From a virus: a stretch of 35,874 nucleotides of DNA. The DNA lies in IMG/VR virus record IMGVR_UViG_3300046332_000143, positions 1 to 35,874 of that record. One strand, given 5' to 3'. Positions 8,207 through 17,627 of this stretch are shown here, piece after piece. Positions within the stretch are counted from its first letter, which is position 1; each line of letters starts with the position of its first letter. The position numbers and the translations under genes were made by a program. The notes beneath the pieces were generated by a model. It worked only from the letters and a program-made list of their open reading frames with translations. It searched no databases and was not told where the DNA came from.

Positions 8207-8920
8207 ATGAGTAAGCAAGATTTAGTAGATTATATCAATAATCAAACTCCTCAAAAGCTCCAAAGTTTTGAAATTCTTTCAAAAGAAAAAACACTTCAGC
8301 CATTTCTTATTCGGATAGATAAGAACCCACCTAAATATTTCTTTCCTGTGATGCCTGCTAAAGCTATGACGGGAGAAGACAGAACCATACCAAGGATAAG
8401 TACTGCTTCTACTATAGACGACTGCTTAAGAGGTTACAAGGTATTCTTCTCTGATATAGTCTACGGCAAACAAGAAGAAAGTGATGCTTTTAAAAATGGT
8501 TACGTCATTTCTAAACTTGTATTTGATCACTGTGTAGCGCCTAAGAAGAAACTTGTTCCTGATGTCAAAGACACTAATGAATACTGGATAGTAGGTTACG
8601 ATAAAGACCATGTCAGTATCAAACAAGAAACTGTAGGTAAAATAGTTTTTGGTGAGATGATTACTAAAGGTTCTAGTGAACATAAAGACTACAACCCTAT
8701 AGAGATAGTCTGGTATATTGAGGTATTAAATAAGGAAGGTCTTTACTTCACAGATAAAATTATGTTAGCTAAAGGCTATCATAAACTTGTAGTAGACTAT
8801 ACTAATGATATTCCAATTGTGGAACACTCCATCATGACTGAAGATAGTTATACCACTGTCAAAAAACTCTCAGCTGCTTTGCTTTCATTAGAAAGTAAAC
8901 CTGCTTTTTCTAAATGGTAA
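8207..8920 (+). CDS. Unknown soluble protein
   Basis: A 237-residue protein that starts one base after the o-spanin stop, with AAGAG as ribosome binding site. There is no signal peptide or membrane segment. The first half contains an ordered block that looks like a compact fold (PPKYFFPVMP, ED.TIPRIS, DDCLRGYKVFF, LVPDVKDTNEYWIVGYD), with many aromatic residues. I recognise no enzymatic motif. Position between spanins and the CYTH-like gene does not define a role. Confidence 0.75.
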   Translation: MSKQDLVDYINNQTPQKLQSFEILSKEKTLQPFLIRIDKNPPKYFFPVMPAKAMTGEDRTIPRISTASTIDDCLRGYKVFFSDIVYGKQEESDAFKNGYVISKLVFDHCVAPKKKLVPDVKDTNEYWIVGYDKDHVSIKQETVGKIVFGEMITKGSSEHKDYNPIEIVWYIEVLNKEGLYFTDKIMLAKGYHKLVVDYTNDIPIVEHSIMTEDSYTTVKKLSAALLSLESKPAFSKW

Positions 8921-8929
8921 AGGATTTTT

Positions 8930-9667
8930 ATGAAATTATTTAAAGCTGTATTTGAAGAAGCTGATGTTAATCAATCTAAAAAGAATTCAGAGATTGAAGT
9001 AGCTGTTTTTGCTAAAATGACAGATCCCGAAGGTCTTAAACAAGCTAGCGAAATTATAGAGCAAGAACAAATTGAAAGTCAATTCTTTAACGGTACTCGT
9101 TGCCGTGTCAGAAAAGAAACTAAGAATAGTGAAACCACCTATACGTTTACTTACAAATTAAAACAAGAAGGTGATGAGTTATTACAATCTAATCAAGAAT
9201 TTTCTGTACTTGTAGATAAAGACTTTTTTGAAGGCTTTAGGCATATGGGTAAGAAACGTCTTAAGAAAACCAGATACGTTTTTCCATCTAAGTCAGTAGA
9301 ACTTACTATGGTTAAAGAAGATGGTGTTAAGACTGTAGTTACTTTACCTGAGTTAAAATACGAAGTGGATGTTTACACTAAGGAAGATGGCACTACTTCC
9401 GAATGGTGTAAAATTGACATAGAGCTAGATGCAGTACTTCCTATTATAGGTAAAGAAACAGAAGGTAAATCTACTCGTGTGATTATTAAAGTAGCACATC
9501 TTCCTTTTAAACCTGTTGGCGCTATGTTAAGCAGGACAACCAACGTAGAACATAAAGCTGTGATTGGTAAGATTTGGGATACAGAATGGAACTTAACGCC
9601 TTTTGACCAAAAAGTAAAAGAAGAAGTTACAACTGAACCTCCTACCGATGAACTAAGTGCTGTTTAA
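8930..9667 (+). CDS. CYTH-like (triphosphate tunnel metalloenzyme) protein
   Basis: A 245-residue protein whose ordered motifs resemble the CYTH beta-barrel family: EIEVAVFAKM (21-30) at the usual place of ExExK, RVRKE (59-63), TYKLK (74-78), KKTRYVFP (112-119), YEVDVY (144-149) and CKIDIEL (160-166). Family members bind triphosphorylated substrates with divalent metal inside a tunnel and include inorganic triphosphatases and class IV adenylate cyclases. The third position of ExExK is not lysine here, so activity may be altered or lost. The start has AAAGGAT upstream. A role in nucleotide or RNA 5'-triphosphate handling is inferred only. Confidence 0.6.
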   Translation: MKLFKAVFEEADVNQSKKNSEIEVAVFAKMTDPEGLKQASEIIEQEQIESQFFNGTRCRVRKETKNSETTYTFTYKLKQEGDELLQSNQEFSVLVDKDFFEGFRHMGKKRLKKTRYVFPSKSVELTMVKEDGVKTVVTLPELKYEVDVYTKEDGTTSEWCKIDIELDAVLPIIGKETEGKSTRVIIKVAHLPFKPVGAMLSRTTNVEHKAVIGKIWDTEWNLTPFDQKVKEEVTTEPPTDELSAV

Positions 9668-9682
9668 AATTGGTGAGCTAAA

Positions 9683-10093
9683 GTGGATAACGTTAATAAA
9701 TTTAAAACTGCATTGAGACGAATAAAGGATCATGCAGCTGATGACCACGATGGTAATATAAAAGAAAATATATTGACTATTTTTGACTCGTTAACAAAAC
9801 AAGAAAAAACTGCTATATTGCAAGATGTAGTAGATACCCATCTTTTTGGTGAATCAGAATTTGAAAATGATTCAACCAAAATAAAGACTCAACTTGAGTT
9901 AATGAAAGTTAAAGACGAGCTCAAAAAGAATAGACAAACCAGAACCTTCTTTCTAGCAGCTACTGGACTTGTCATATTAGGTTTTACTATCTACGTTGTA
10001 AAAGCTATATTTAGCATTAGCGATCCTGCTGATCCTACTACTTTTTTTGAAACAGCCGCACAGCTTATGGGTGTGATCTTTGGAAGTATTTGA
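9683..10093 (+). CDS. Unknown protein with one membrane segment
   Basis: A 136-residue protein starting at GTG 9683 with GGTGAG upstream. The N-terminal 60 residues are acidic and soluble, residues 64-84 look like a basic helix or short coiled coil, and residues 88-110 form one hydrophobic membrane segment, followed by a moderately hydrophobic tail. The N-terminus should face the cytoplasm. It closes the operon that contains the spanins, so a lysis-control role is possible, but no holin family is recognised. Confidence 0.7.
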   Translation: MDNVNKFKTALRRIKDHAADDHDGNIKENILTIFDSLTKQEKTAILQDVVDTHLFGESEFENDSTKIKTQLELMKVKDELKKNRQTRTFFLAATGLVILGFTIYVVKAIFSISDPADPTTFFETAAQLMGVIFGSI

Positions 10094-10107
10094 TAATTGA
10101 AACATAT

Positions 10108-10139
10108 CTCTATACCAGGCTATGATGCCTGGTATAGAG
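10108..10139. terminator. Perfect hairpin between convergent genes
   Basis: CTCTATACCAGGC pairs over 13 bp with GCCTGGTATAGAG around TATGAT. It sits between the plus-strand gene ending at 10093 and the minus-strand gene ending at 10155 and has no long U-tract on either side. It is probably a bidirectional terminator or 3'-end stabiliser. Confidence 0.7.
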
Positions 10140-10154
10140 TTTATGCTTATTTAT

Positions 10155-11411
10155 TTAAACTGTAAGATTGTAACCAGATATCTCTAGCATTAAACCTCTT
10201 GAATTATAAAAACTTCTTTCTGGTACTTGATTGTTATTAACCAGATTTAAATTATTTGTGTTCTGTTGAGAAATAATAAAATTCTGATAATAACTATCGG
10301 CTACAGTAACAGACCATCTTTGACTTTCACCTTCGTAAGTCTTCCAATACTCAGCTAACTTCCCATGTCCTACAAATAATGGATAGGTAGGATCTTGATA
10401 AGCTGTAAACATACCTGGCATGTTAGAATGTTTGATAGCTACTTTTTTAGTAAGAAGATACTCTTTATCTACTATCACTAGGAAGCTTTGGCTCATAGTC
10501 AAATATTTAATAAGAGTAACATCACTAGTCATTTCAGGCAAGCTGAATAGATTTGGATTAGCAGGATCTGCATTTAAACCAAGTGCAGATAGATCTAAAG
10601 TTTTTTCAGATTCATAGATGCGTTCTACATGGGGTATCTTAGTCCAATCTATGGCAAAAGTAGAAGTACCTGTTTGCCAAAAGACTCCTGCTTCAGGCAT
10701 CACAATGTAACCGCCTAGTACCAGAATACAAGTTTTCCTTGTCAGGTCTCTATTAACTGTAAAGAAAGTACGATTGTATAAATCTCCAGTTGGAGTTTGA
10801 CCAGATATATCAGCAGGTAATATTTTAACCTTAGTTAATCTACCTACATCCAGAAAACTCATGATACCTAGTTTATTCATCCTAGATCTTTGTAGAGTTT
10901 TACCACCATCTACTACGTAAGCTTTAGTACCATCTGTATCAGTCATGTGAACATAACCGTTTACAGTTACTAAACAATGACTGTGGATAAGAGTTAGATC
11001 TGTTTCATATGCAGGACGAGTCAGAACTAAATCTGGTTTACCGTCCACTGGATAGTTATCAGGAAGATTAAGTCCTATCTTGCAAATGTCTACCTTATAT
11101 CTAGCTCTTATAGCATCACTGTACTTCACAAACTTAATTTCAGTATTAGGAAGTTGAGGTACTGTTTCTAATGTTCTAGATCCTAGTGTTACTAAAAGAT
11201 CATTTAGTGTTCCAGCATAACTGGAAAACTCTGCACGCAGACTATCTAGATCGATGTATATATTCTGAGGAAGAGCTGGAAGACTCAGTTCTACGTATAC
11301 CTTAGAAAATGTATCGTAAATAGAAAATACAACATGGTTAGCTATATTTTGCTCGATCCATTGTGATCCGGCTGTACGTGCTAAGCATACTGATTTGATA
11401 TAGCTATACAT
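10155..11411 (-). CDS. Probable virion structural protein
   Basis: A 418-residue beta-rich protein without signal peptide, membrane segment or known catalytic motif. The start is ATG 11411, because TTGGAG then lies at normal distance; a TTG at 11426 in the same frame is itself part of that ribosome binding site. It lies back to back with the tail fibre gene, only 45 nt between the starts. That position, its composition (many T, S, N, Y, D) and its size suggest a tail or baseplate component, but I cannot name it. Confidence 0.7.
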   Translation of the reverse strand: MYSYIKSVCLARTAGSQWIEQNIANHVVFSIYDTFSKVYVELSLPALPQNIYIDLDSLRAEFSSYAGTLNDLLVTLGSRTLETVPQLPNTEIKFVKYSDAIRARYKVDICKIGLNLPDNYPVDGKPDLVLTRPAYETDLTLIHSHCLVTVNGYVHMTDTDGTKAYVVDGGKTLQRSRMNKLGIMSFLDVGRLTKVKILPADISGQTPTGDLYNRTFFTVNRDLTRKTCILVLGGYIVMPEAGVFWQTGTSTFAIDWTKIPHVERIYESEKTLDLSALGLNADPANPNLFSLPEMTSDVTLIKYLTMSQSFLVIVDKEYLLTKKVAIKHSNMPGMFTAYQDPTYPLFVGHGKLAEYWKTYEGESQRWSVTVADSYYQNFIISQQNTNNLNLVNNNQVPERSFYNSRGLMLEISGYNLTV

Positions 11412-11456
11412 AATTTGTTTCTCCAAATCGAATGATTAACCTCAGAAAGAATCTTT

Positions 11457-13871
11457 ATGCCGTCATCATATCCGTTGGATACAACTGGCTTGCAAGTCAG
11501 TAACAGAGTCACTAACGAACTGCACACTTTCACCGAAGTCAATAATTCTCGTTACAGGATTATTATCCCTAATTTTGCACCATTTTATCTGGACAATCTG
11601 AGCTTGACTCATGAAAGTTCAGCTGGTGTGCTTACTCCGTTAGTAGAAAACCAGCATTTTATGTTGACTCTACCGTATATTGGAGCTACTAGATCTATAG
11701 GTAAAATGTTATACGGCGGTATTAGTTTTAACACTAATTTCGTAAATGGAACTATCCATGTAACATACCAGACTATAGGTGGCGATTGGACAGCTAGTAG
11801 CGCTTATGTTCTAGAGCGTTTGGCTACTATGGTCTACAACCCTAGAACTACAGTATGGGATATCGTTACAGATAAACCATCTGCTTTTCCACCTATCAAC
11901 CATGATCAAAATTTAGACTACATTTACGGCCACCAAGAATTGATCACAGCTGTTAATGCTATTTCTGCTCAGATCACTAATCGCCCTGTAGCTACAAAAG
12001 CTACTATCGGTTTAGGCAATGTGGTCAATCTTCCTCTAGCCACAGATGCTGAAGTAATAGCAAACGCCACAGTAGAAAAATATGTGACAATGCGTCAGAT
12101 AGCTTTGATTAACCTGAATCAAGCTCTACAGGCTCAGGTTACAGATTTACAAAGTTCTAAAGCTAATGTCACTGATCTTAATGCTCTTGCAGCAATAGTG
12201 AGTGGTATAGATGCAGCTAAAGCTACTATAACAAGTTTAAACGCTGTTATATCTAGAGTGCTGGCTTTAGAAAATGCCGGTACCACAACAGCTTCATTAG
12301 CTGCTATAGATACTCAGATAGTTAGCATTATATCTTCTTTAAATAACAAAACTGATGTAGGTCATTTGCATACCGTATCTAATGTAACTGGTTTACAAAC
12401 TGCGTTAGATGGTAAAAGTAATAACGGTCACGGACATTCTCTTATAGATATTACTGGATTACAAACAGCTCTTGATACTAAAGCTAACTCAGGTCATCTA
12501 CATACAGAATATGCTGCTGTTGCACACACACATACCACAGCTAATATCAATGGACTAGACACCACATTAGCAAACTTAGCTGCCCAAATAGCAGCAGGTG
12601 GTGGGTCTGGTAGCGGTACTACTTCTGTCATAGGCACTATGGTAGTTTTAACCAGTTCGCAAACCTGGACTGTGCCTGCTGATGTATCAGCTATTAAAGT
12701 TACTGTAATAGGCGGCGGTCAAGGTGGTGGTAACACACCTGGTGGAACTGGCGGCACAAGCGGAAGCTCAGGTGTTTCATATTTTAATGGACTTATCGCC
12801 GGGCAGCAATTTACAGTAATTGTTGGAGCCGGAGGAGCCGCTGATAATGGCATAGGTGGAAACACAAGCATAACCAGTGGATCGAGTTATTCAGCTGTTG
12901 CTAATGGTGGTGGTGCCAACAGTACTCAGGCACAATTAAATTTAGGTTACGGACTTGGAACCACAAGTGTTTATTGGACATACACAGATCCTGACAATAG
13001 CAACTATACAAGTACAGGCTATACTCGTGGAGTAGGTGGCGAAAGCACAGCAGGTGGAAATTTATTTGGTGGTGGTGGAAATACCTACCATGGTACTAAC
13101 GGAGGTTTTACTACAGCAGCACAGCCTGGAAATGGAGGTGTTGTCATTATTGAGTACATGCTTGCCAATGGCTCTAGCTCTGGTGGTTCTGGTACTGTCA
13201 CATCTGTAAGTGTATCCGGTACAGCTGGAAGAATTACCTCTTCAGGTGGACCTGTTACATCAGCCGGTACTGTAACTTTAGATCTAGCTACTACAGGTGT
13301 TGCTGCTGGAAGCTATACTAATGTCAATATGACAGTGGATGCATATGGTCGCGTCACAGCTGTCTCCAATGGTTCAGCAGGCAGTGGTGGATCTGGAAGC
13401 ATGAGCAATTTAATTGTTATACCATCTTCACAGATATGGACTATACCACCAGGTATATCAACTATTAAGGTTACTTTGGTAGGCGGTTCAGGATTACAAG
13501 CTGGTGGAACTGGCGGTGCTATTATAAAATATTATAGGAATCTTACTCCTGGTAACACATTGTCTGTTACAGTAGGAGGTCCTGGTGGAAACTCAACAGT
13601 TAGTTCAGGTACTGAAAATGTTTTAACTGCTGGTGCTGGTGCTGGGGGTACAGGACAGTGGTCTGTACAATTTAATAACATTAGTAATATGTGGTATGCA
13701 ACAAATATATCTGCTAATAACGGAAGTGGCTTTGGATCTTTTGATATTGAAAATGCTTATAATTACGGTTATTCTTATAAAGGTGGTTATAGCGTAGATA
13801 ATAGCGAAGGTTCAGGAGGCGGAATGACTTTCATAAATGGTGGATCGGGTGTTGCAATTATCGAATATTAA
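11457..13871 (+). CDS. Tail fibre / receptor-binding protein with glycine-rich tip
   Basis: An 804-residue fibre-like protein. An N-terminal attachment-type region (about 1-160) is followed by a short GLGNV-type element, a heptad-like helical stretch (about 215-300) and repeated GLQTALDGK / GLQTALDTK segments with histidine-rich GHLH and HTHT motifs that may bind metal along a trimeric shaft. The C-terminal 400 residues hold two related glycine-rich domains, each opening with SSQ.WT.P....IKVT and closing with IIEY, joined by a Ser-Gly linker and a domain with SGTAGRI and VDAYGRVT motifs. Such glycine-rich tips act as adhesins in other phages. The ribosome binding site before ATG 11457 is weak. 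The next small gene is probably its partner. Confidence 0.85.
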   Translation: MPSSYPLDTTGLQVSNRVTNELHTFTEVNNSRYRIIIPNFAPFYLDNLSLTHESSAGVLTPLVENQHFMLTLPYIGATRSIGKMLYGGISFNTNFVNGTIHVTYQTIGGDWTASSAYVLERLATMVYNPRTTVWDIVTDKPSAFPPINHDQNLDYIYGHQELITAVNAISAQITNRPVATKATIGLGNVVNLPLATDAEVIANATVEKYVTMRQIALINLNQALQAQVTDLQSSKANVTDLNALAAIVSGIDAAKATITSLNAVISRVLALENAGTTTASLAAIDTQIVSIISSLNNKTDVGHLHTVSNVTGLQTALDGKSNNGHGHSLIDITGLQTALDTKANSGHLHTEYAAVAHTHTTANINGLDTTLANLAAQIAAGGGSGSGTTSVIGTMVVLTSSQTWTVPADVSAIKVTVIGGGQGGGNTPGGTGGTSGSSGVSYFNGLIAGQQFTVIVGAGGAADNGIGGNTSITSGSSYSAVANGGGANSTQAQLNLGYGLGTTSVYWTYTDPDNSNYTSTGYTRGVGGESTAGGNLFGGGGNTYHGTNGGFTTAAQPGNGGVVIIEYMLANGSSSGGSGTVTSVSVSGTAGRITSSGGPVTSAGTVTLDLATTGVAAGSYTNVNMTVDAYGRVTAVSNGSAGSGGSGSMSNLIVIPSSQIWTIPPGISTIKVTLVGGSGLQAGGTGGAIIKYYRNLTPGNTLSVTVGGPGGNSTVSSGTENVLTAGAGAGGTGQWSVQFNNISNMWYATNISANNGSGFGSFDIENAYNYGYSYKGGYSVDNSEGSGGGMTFINGGSGVAIIEY

Positions 13872-13897
13872 TAAAATTTTTACTTTAAGGAAAAAAC

Positions 13898-14113
13898 ATG
13901 GCTGTTAAAAAATTTGCTATCGTAAAAGATGGTGTTGTTTCTAATATTGCTATCGCTGAAGATGTTTGGCCTTTTGAAAACGATGAGGCTATCGAACTTA
14001 CAGATGAACAGCAAGTTAATATTGGTTGGTCAGTTGTAGATGGTGTTATTGTTGTGCCTGTGGTGGAAACACCAGCTGTACCAACAGAGCCACCAGCAGA
14101 ACCTACTGCTTAA
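13898..14113 (+). CDS. Small tail-fibre-associated protein
   Basis: A 71-residue acidic protein with an N-terminal beta segment (KKFAIVKDGVVSNIAIAED), an IGWSVVDG element, and a C-terminal tail of repeated proline, threonine and glutamate. Short proteins beginning with this kind of AIVKDGVV.NI pattern and carrying a GW...DG element commonly sit just downstream of phage tail fibre genes and are linked to fibre assembly or decoration. The start has AAGGAA upstream and the gene follows the fibre stop by 26 bases, so co-transcription is likely. The function is inferred from position and pattern. Confidence 0.65.
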   Translation: MAVKKFAIVKDGVVSNIAIAEDVWPFENDEAIELTDEQQVNIGWSVVDGVIVVPVVETPAVPTEPPAEPTA

Positions 14114-14123
14114 ACGCATAAGA

Positions 14124-14153
14124 CTCTATACTGACCCTAGGGTCAGTATAGAG
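14124..14153. terminator. 30-nt perfect palindrome between convergent genes
   Basis: CTCTATACTGACCCT is followed directly by its reverse complement, leaving only a minimal loop. It separates the plus-strand gene ending at 14113 from the minus-strand spike gene ending at 14170. Its outer eight bases CTCTATAC are the same as those of the hairpin at 10108. A T-run begins about ten bases downstream. Confidence 0.7.
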
Positions 14154-14169
14154 ATCTATGTTTCTTTTT

Positions 14170-15021
14170 TTAACAATCGCAATCTATAGCTTTAATATGC
14201 GGATTAGCTGTAGAAGTACCGTGTGTGATTTCATTTCCACTATTCTCCACTACAGCAGCATTATTCATTACCTTAGCAGCATTCAAAGTAATGTCACCAC
14301 TAGCTGTTTCATTAATAACATCACCTTGTTCTTCAATTGTAGGAGCTGTGGTTAACACTCTGCTACTAGCTTCAAGATGTATAAAAGGAGCTTTAAAATG
14401 TATCTTTTCCAAAGCGTTTACTGTGATAGTATTTTCAGCGCTATCTAAAATGTAATAGTTGCCTATATCATCCTTGACTTCTACATAGCCTTTACTAGTA
14501 TCTATTTTAACATCATATTCAAAAGGTTCTCCATCTGACTTAGTAGTCTTTAACCAAATGTGTTTATCTTTAGTACTGACTTCAACCCAATAACTAGATA
14601 GCTTATCAAAAGCTTTTTTAGCAATACCTGTAGCTAAGTTACTAAATCCATACAGAACTCTTTCTAATCTTCTTAGCTTAGGTTCTCTGTAGATAGTAGT
14701 CCAGTAATACTTATCAGTGTCTGCATAGGTAAATATCATCACAGTTTCATTAACGACTACATCCGGAGACGACAATCTGTTACTGTGACCAAAAGGTATC
14801 CAATTTGCATCTACTACAACAGAGCTTTCAGCAGTAGCTTTTTTCAAAGTACCGGCCATGTCTTTATAGTCAGCTTTAAACTCTTCTTTAAAGTCAATCA
14901 GCTTACCGTCTACGTAAGAGAATTCTTCAATAGGCACTACTTTAATAATATCTGTAGCATCTGGTTTAGTTTCTACTACGATACCTAACGAATAGAATTT
15001 TAATTTTGATTCTGTAATCAT
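14170..15021 (-). CDS. Probable baseplate central spike protein
   Basis: A 283-residue protein built like a phage puncturing device: a beta-rich N-terminal half that may contain an OB-type domain (around residues 90-115, with FGHSNRLSSPDVVV and FTYADTDKYYW), then repeated short beta strands typical of a triple-stranded beta-helix (YVEVKDDIGNYY, TITVNALEKIHFKAPFIHLEASS, ITLNAAKV). The C-terminus ends HGTSTANPHIKAIDCDC, where histidines and cysteines from three chains could bind metal at the tip. It should form a trimer at the baseplate centre. GAGGAC precedes the start. It is encoded beside the tail fibre gene, in line with a tail cluster. Confidence 0.72.
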   Translation of the reverse strand: MITESKLKFYSLGIVVETKPDATDIIKVVPIEEFSYVDGKLIDFKEEFKADYKDMAGTLKKATAESSVVVDANWIPFGHSNRLSSPDVVVNETVMIFTYADTDKYYWTTIYREPKLRRLERVLYGFSNLATGIAKKAFDKLSSYWVEVSTKDKHIWLKTTKSDGEPFEYDVKIDTSKGYVEVKDDIGNYYILDSAENTITVNALEKIHFKAPFIHLEASSRVLTTAPTIEEQGDVINETASGDITLNAAKVMNNAAVVENSGNEITHGTSTANPHIKAIDCDC

Positions 15022-15111
15022 GTTTAGTCCTCAAATTAATGTCACAGAATAGAGTTTGATCATTCTTTAAGGTTCGGATAAATCAAATGTCTAACCCTAA
15101 GAGGTGTCATT

Positions 15112-17595
15112 ATGCAGATAGAAGAAATCCTTATTAAAGGTTACAAACGTTTTTCTTTGAACTCAATAGAACTATTTAAATACAACCCAAAGAAAAAGAT
15201 ACAGTTAATTCTAGGCAGTAACGGATCCGGTAAGAGTTCTTTAATTAAAGAGCTAAGTCCACTACCAGCAGAGCCTAATGAGTATAGCAAAGACGGTTGT
15301 AAACATGTTACTTATAACCACAACAACAGTATCTATATTCTCAAAAGCGACTTTGCTGCTACAGGTAACAAGTTTTCATTTGTCAAAGATGGCGAAGAGT
15401 TAAATCCAGGACATACCGTAACTGTTTATAAAGAACTAGTTAAAAAAGAATTTAACATCACACCAGATGTTCACGGTCTTATGACAGGCCGTGTTAAGTT
15501 TAGTAGGATGTCTGTTTCTGAACGTAGAAAATGGTTTACACAGATAGCCGATAGCGATTATACATTTGCTATAAGTTTCTATATGAAGCTTAAAGAACAG
15601 TATAGGGATATCCAAGGAGCTATCAAATTACAACAGGCTAGATTAGTACAAGAATCTTCTAAACTACCTACTCCTGAAGAACAGCAAAACTATAAACAAG
15701 ACATTAATCATCTCAACACTTTTCTAGATCATCTGTTGTCTCAGTCAGATCAATCTGTAGTAACAGCAGCTACTCTAGAAGCTTTTGAGCAAATACAAAC
15801 AGCTTTAAAAAGAACAGCTTTAGAGTTAATAGAAGAGAAAGCAAAGTTTCCAAATGCAGATAACTTTACAGATGAAGAAGCTTTAAAAGAAGCTGTCATT
15901 TCTGTAAAGACACGTATACGCGCTAATGAATCTTTGTTACATGCTGTCTATCAGGATATGGATGAACAAAGTAAATCTATATCAGCTTTAGAAGAATATA
16001 ATCTATCATCATTTCAAGATGTGGATAAAAGCATAGATGATACTCAACTTGAAATAACGACCATAGAGCGACAACTTAAGTTTCCTATACTAAGTAACCC
16101 AGATGCTGGTTTGGCTGCTCTAACGTCTGTTAAACCTCAGTTAGATGACTATCTTACTGAAATGATTAAACATGCAGGTAAAGGTTACGACAAAACAACT
16201 TACACTACATGTTTAGATACTCAAAATTCATTAACTAACAAGTTACAGAACAGTAAGTTTGCTAATGATAAACTTTTACTTCAGTTAAAAGAGTATGACC
16301 ATGCTAAGAAACATAACAAAATAGATTGTCCTAACTGTAAGCATACTTGGTTCTTAGGGTTTAGTCAAAACCTGTATGATGAATGTTTAAAATCTAAAGA
16401 ACTTTTAGATCGAGATATACCTTCTACAGAAATGCAACTTAAGATTTTAGAAGCTGAACGAACTGATCAGTATGAATATCTTACTACGGTGAGCAACTTC
16501 TTGAAGCTTATGGGTCAAGTACAAATACTAGAACCTTTCTGGAAATATTTGATTAACACAGGTTTACTAAAAACAGAACCTGTAACTATTAGAAAAATGG
16601 TGCAAGAATATGTACAGGAGTTAAACGCTCAACAGACTATTGCACTACTACATCTAAAGCTTATAGAGTTTATCAAGATCAAGAAAATAACTGCTGAAAA
16701 TCAATCTAACGATTTAGCTGCTTTAAAGATTAAATTTAATAAACTTGAAGTAACAGCTCAAGATTATCAAATGAAAATTAGAAAAGATGTAGTTAGAGAA
16801 GAGTCTTTGTTATCTATGGAAAGAGCTATTAAAAATATCCATAACAAACATCAACAGTTAGAAAGACTTATAGCTGATCAAGCTGGGGTTAAATCTGATA
16901 TAGAAAAGACTATGAAACAAGAGTTTATAGGTTCTTGTATCAGGTTAACTAAATCTGAAATAGCTCAGAAGTCTCAAATTGTTTCTAGAATAGATATTCA
17001 CCAAGCTTTAGTAACTTCTATAGAAAAACAAATAGCTGAGTATCACGAACAAGCTGTTGTTTACAAGATCATGCTAAAAGAACTAAGTCCTTCTGAAGGT
17101 CTGATAGCTAAAGGTCTTATTAACTTCATCAACCACTTTGTGATACAGATGAACAGCTACATCAAGAAGATATGGCTTTATCCGTTAGAGATCCAACCGA
17201 TCTTTCAAATGGATGATGAACTTGAATTGGATTACAAATTCCAACTAAAGGTCAACGACAAAGCAGACATATCAGATGTTAGTTTGGGATCTTCGGCTAT
17301 GAAGGAAGTTATAGATCTTGCTTTTATGAAAGTATCTATGAAATATCTGAAGCTAGATAAAGCTCCTTTATTTCTAGATGAGTTTTCTGTAAACATGGAT
17401 TCAGCCCATAGAAAGTCTGCTTTCAATACGGTAACAGATTTGATGACTAACTCTAATCATAGTCAGGTGTTCTTAATATCTCACTATGAGGATAGCTATG
17501 GTAGTATAGCTAATGCTGATGTTACGGTGTTGTGTTCTAACAATGTGGTGATACCGAAGGGCTGTGGGTATAATAATTGCGTAGAGTTTAAGTGA
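15112..17595 (+). CDS. SbcC/Rad50-like DNA repair ATPase (gp46 type)
   Basis: An 827-residue SMC-family ATPase. Walker A is GSNGSGKSS (35-43). Two long helical, coiled-coil regions flank a zinc-hook-like CPNC (C406, C409). The C-terminal half supplies the ABC signature-like SLGSSAMKE (from S724), Walker B APLFLDEF (D756, E757), a D-loop SVNMD and an H-loop histidine at H791. Partners of this type hold a nuclease (SbcD/gp47) that processes DNA ends for recombination-dependent replication. No nuclease partner is encoded in this window. GAGGTG precedes the ATG. Its stop is followed within four bases by the promoter-like block of cassette 2. Confidence 0.9.
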   Translation: MQIEEILIKGYKRFSLNSIELFKYNPKKKIQLILGSNGSGKSSLIKELSPLPAEPNEYSKDGCKHVTYNHNNSIYILKSDFAATGNKFSFVKDGEELNPGHTVTVYKELVKKEFNITPDVHGLMTGRVKFSRMSVSERRKWFTQIADSDYTFAISFYMKLKEQYRDIQGAIKLQQARLVQESSKLPTPEEQQNYKQDINHLNTFLDHLLSQSDQSVVTAATLEAFEQIQTALKRTALELIEEKAKFPNADNFTDEEALKEAVISVKTRIRANESLLHAVYQDMDEQSKSISALEEYNLSSFQDVDKSIDDTQLEITTIERQLKFPILSNPDAGLAALTSVKPQLDDYLTEMIKHAGKGYDKTTYTTCLDTQNSLTNKLQNSKFANDKLLLQLKEYDHAKKHNKIDCPNCKHTWFLGFSQNLYDECLKSKELLDRDIPSTEMQLKILEAERTDQYEYLTTVSNFLKLMGQVQILEPFWKYLINTGLLKTEPVTIRKMVQEYVQELNAQQTIALLHLKLIEFIKIKKITAENQSNDLAALKIKFNKLEVTAQDYQMKIRKDVVREESLLSMERAIKNIHNKHQQLERLIADQAGVKSDIEKTMKQEFIGSCIRLTKSEIAQKSQIVSRIDIHQALVTSIEKQIAEYHEQAVVYKIMLKELSPSEGLIAKGLINFINHFVIQMNSYIKKIWLYPLEIQPIFQMDDELELDYKFQLKVNDKADISDVSLGSSAMKEVIDLAFMKVSMKYLKLDKAPLFLDEFSVNMDSAHRKSAFNTVTDLMTNSNHSQVFLISHYEDSYGSIANADVTVLCSNNVVIPKGCGYNNCVEFK

Positions 17596-17598
17596 AGA

Positions 17599-17627
17599 TC
17601 TTGTAAAAAGATTTGATCACATATACT
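17599..17627 (+). promoter_or_regulatory. Promoter-like block of cassette 2
   Basis: TCTTGT (17599-17604), a 17-nt spacer, then TATACT (17622-17627), followed by TCATTTGAGATATTGCTAG. It aligns closely with the blocks at 101 and 30767. It starts directly after the SbcC-like gene's stop. Confidence 0.65.

Noticed and set aside
11412-11426. TTG start five codons upstream of the gene at 10155-11411
   Set aside because: The TTG overlaps the TTGGAG that serves as ribosome binding site for ATG 11411.
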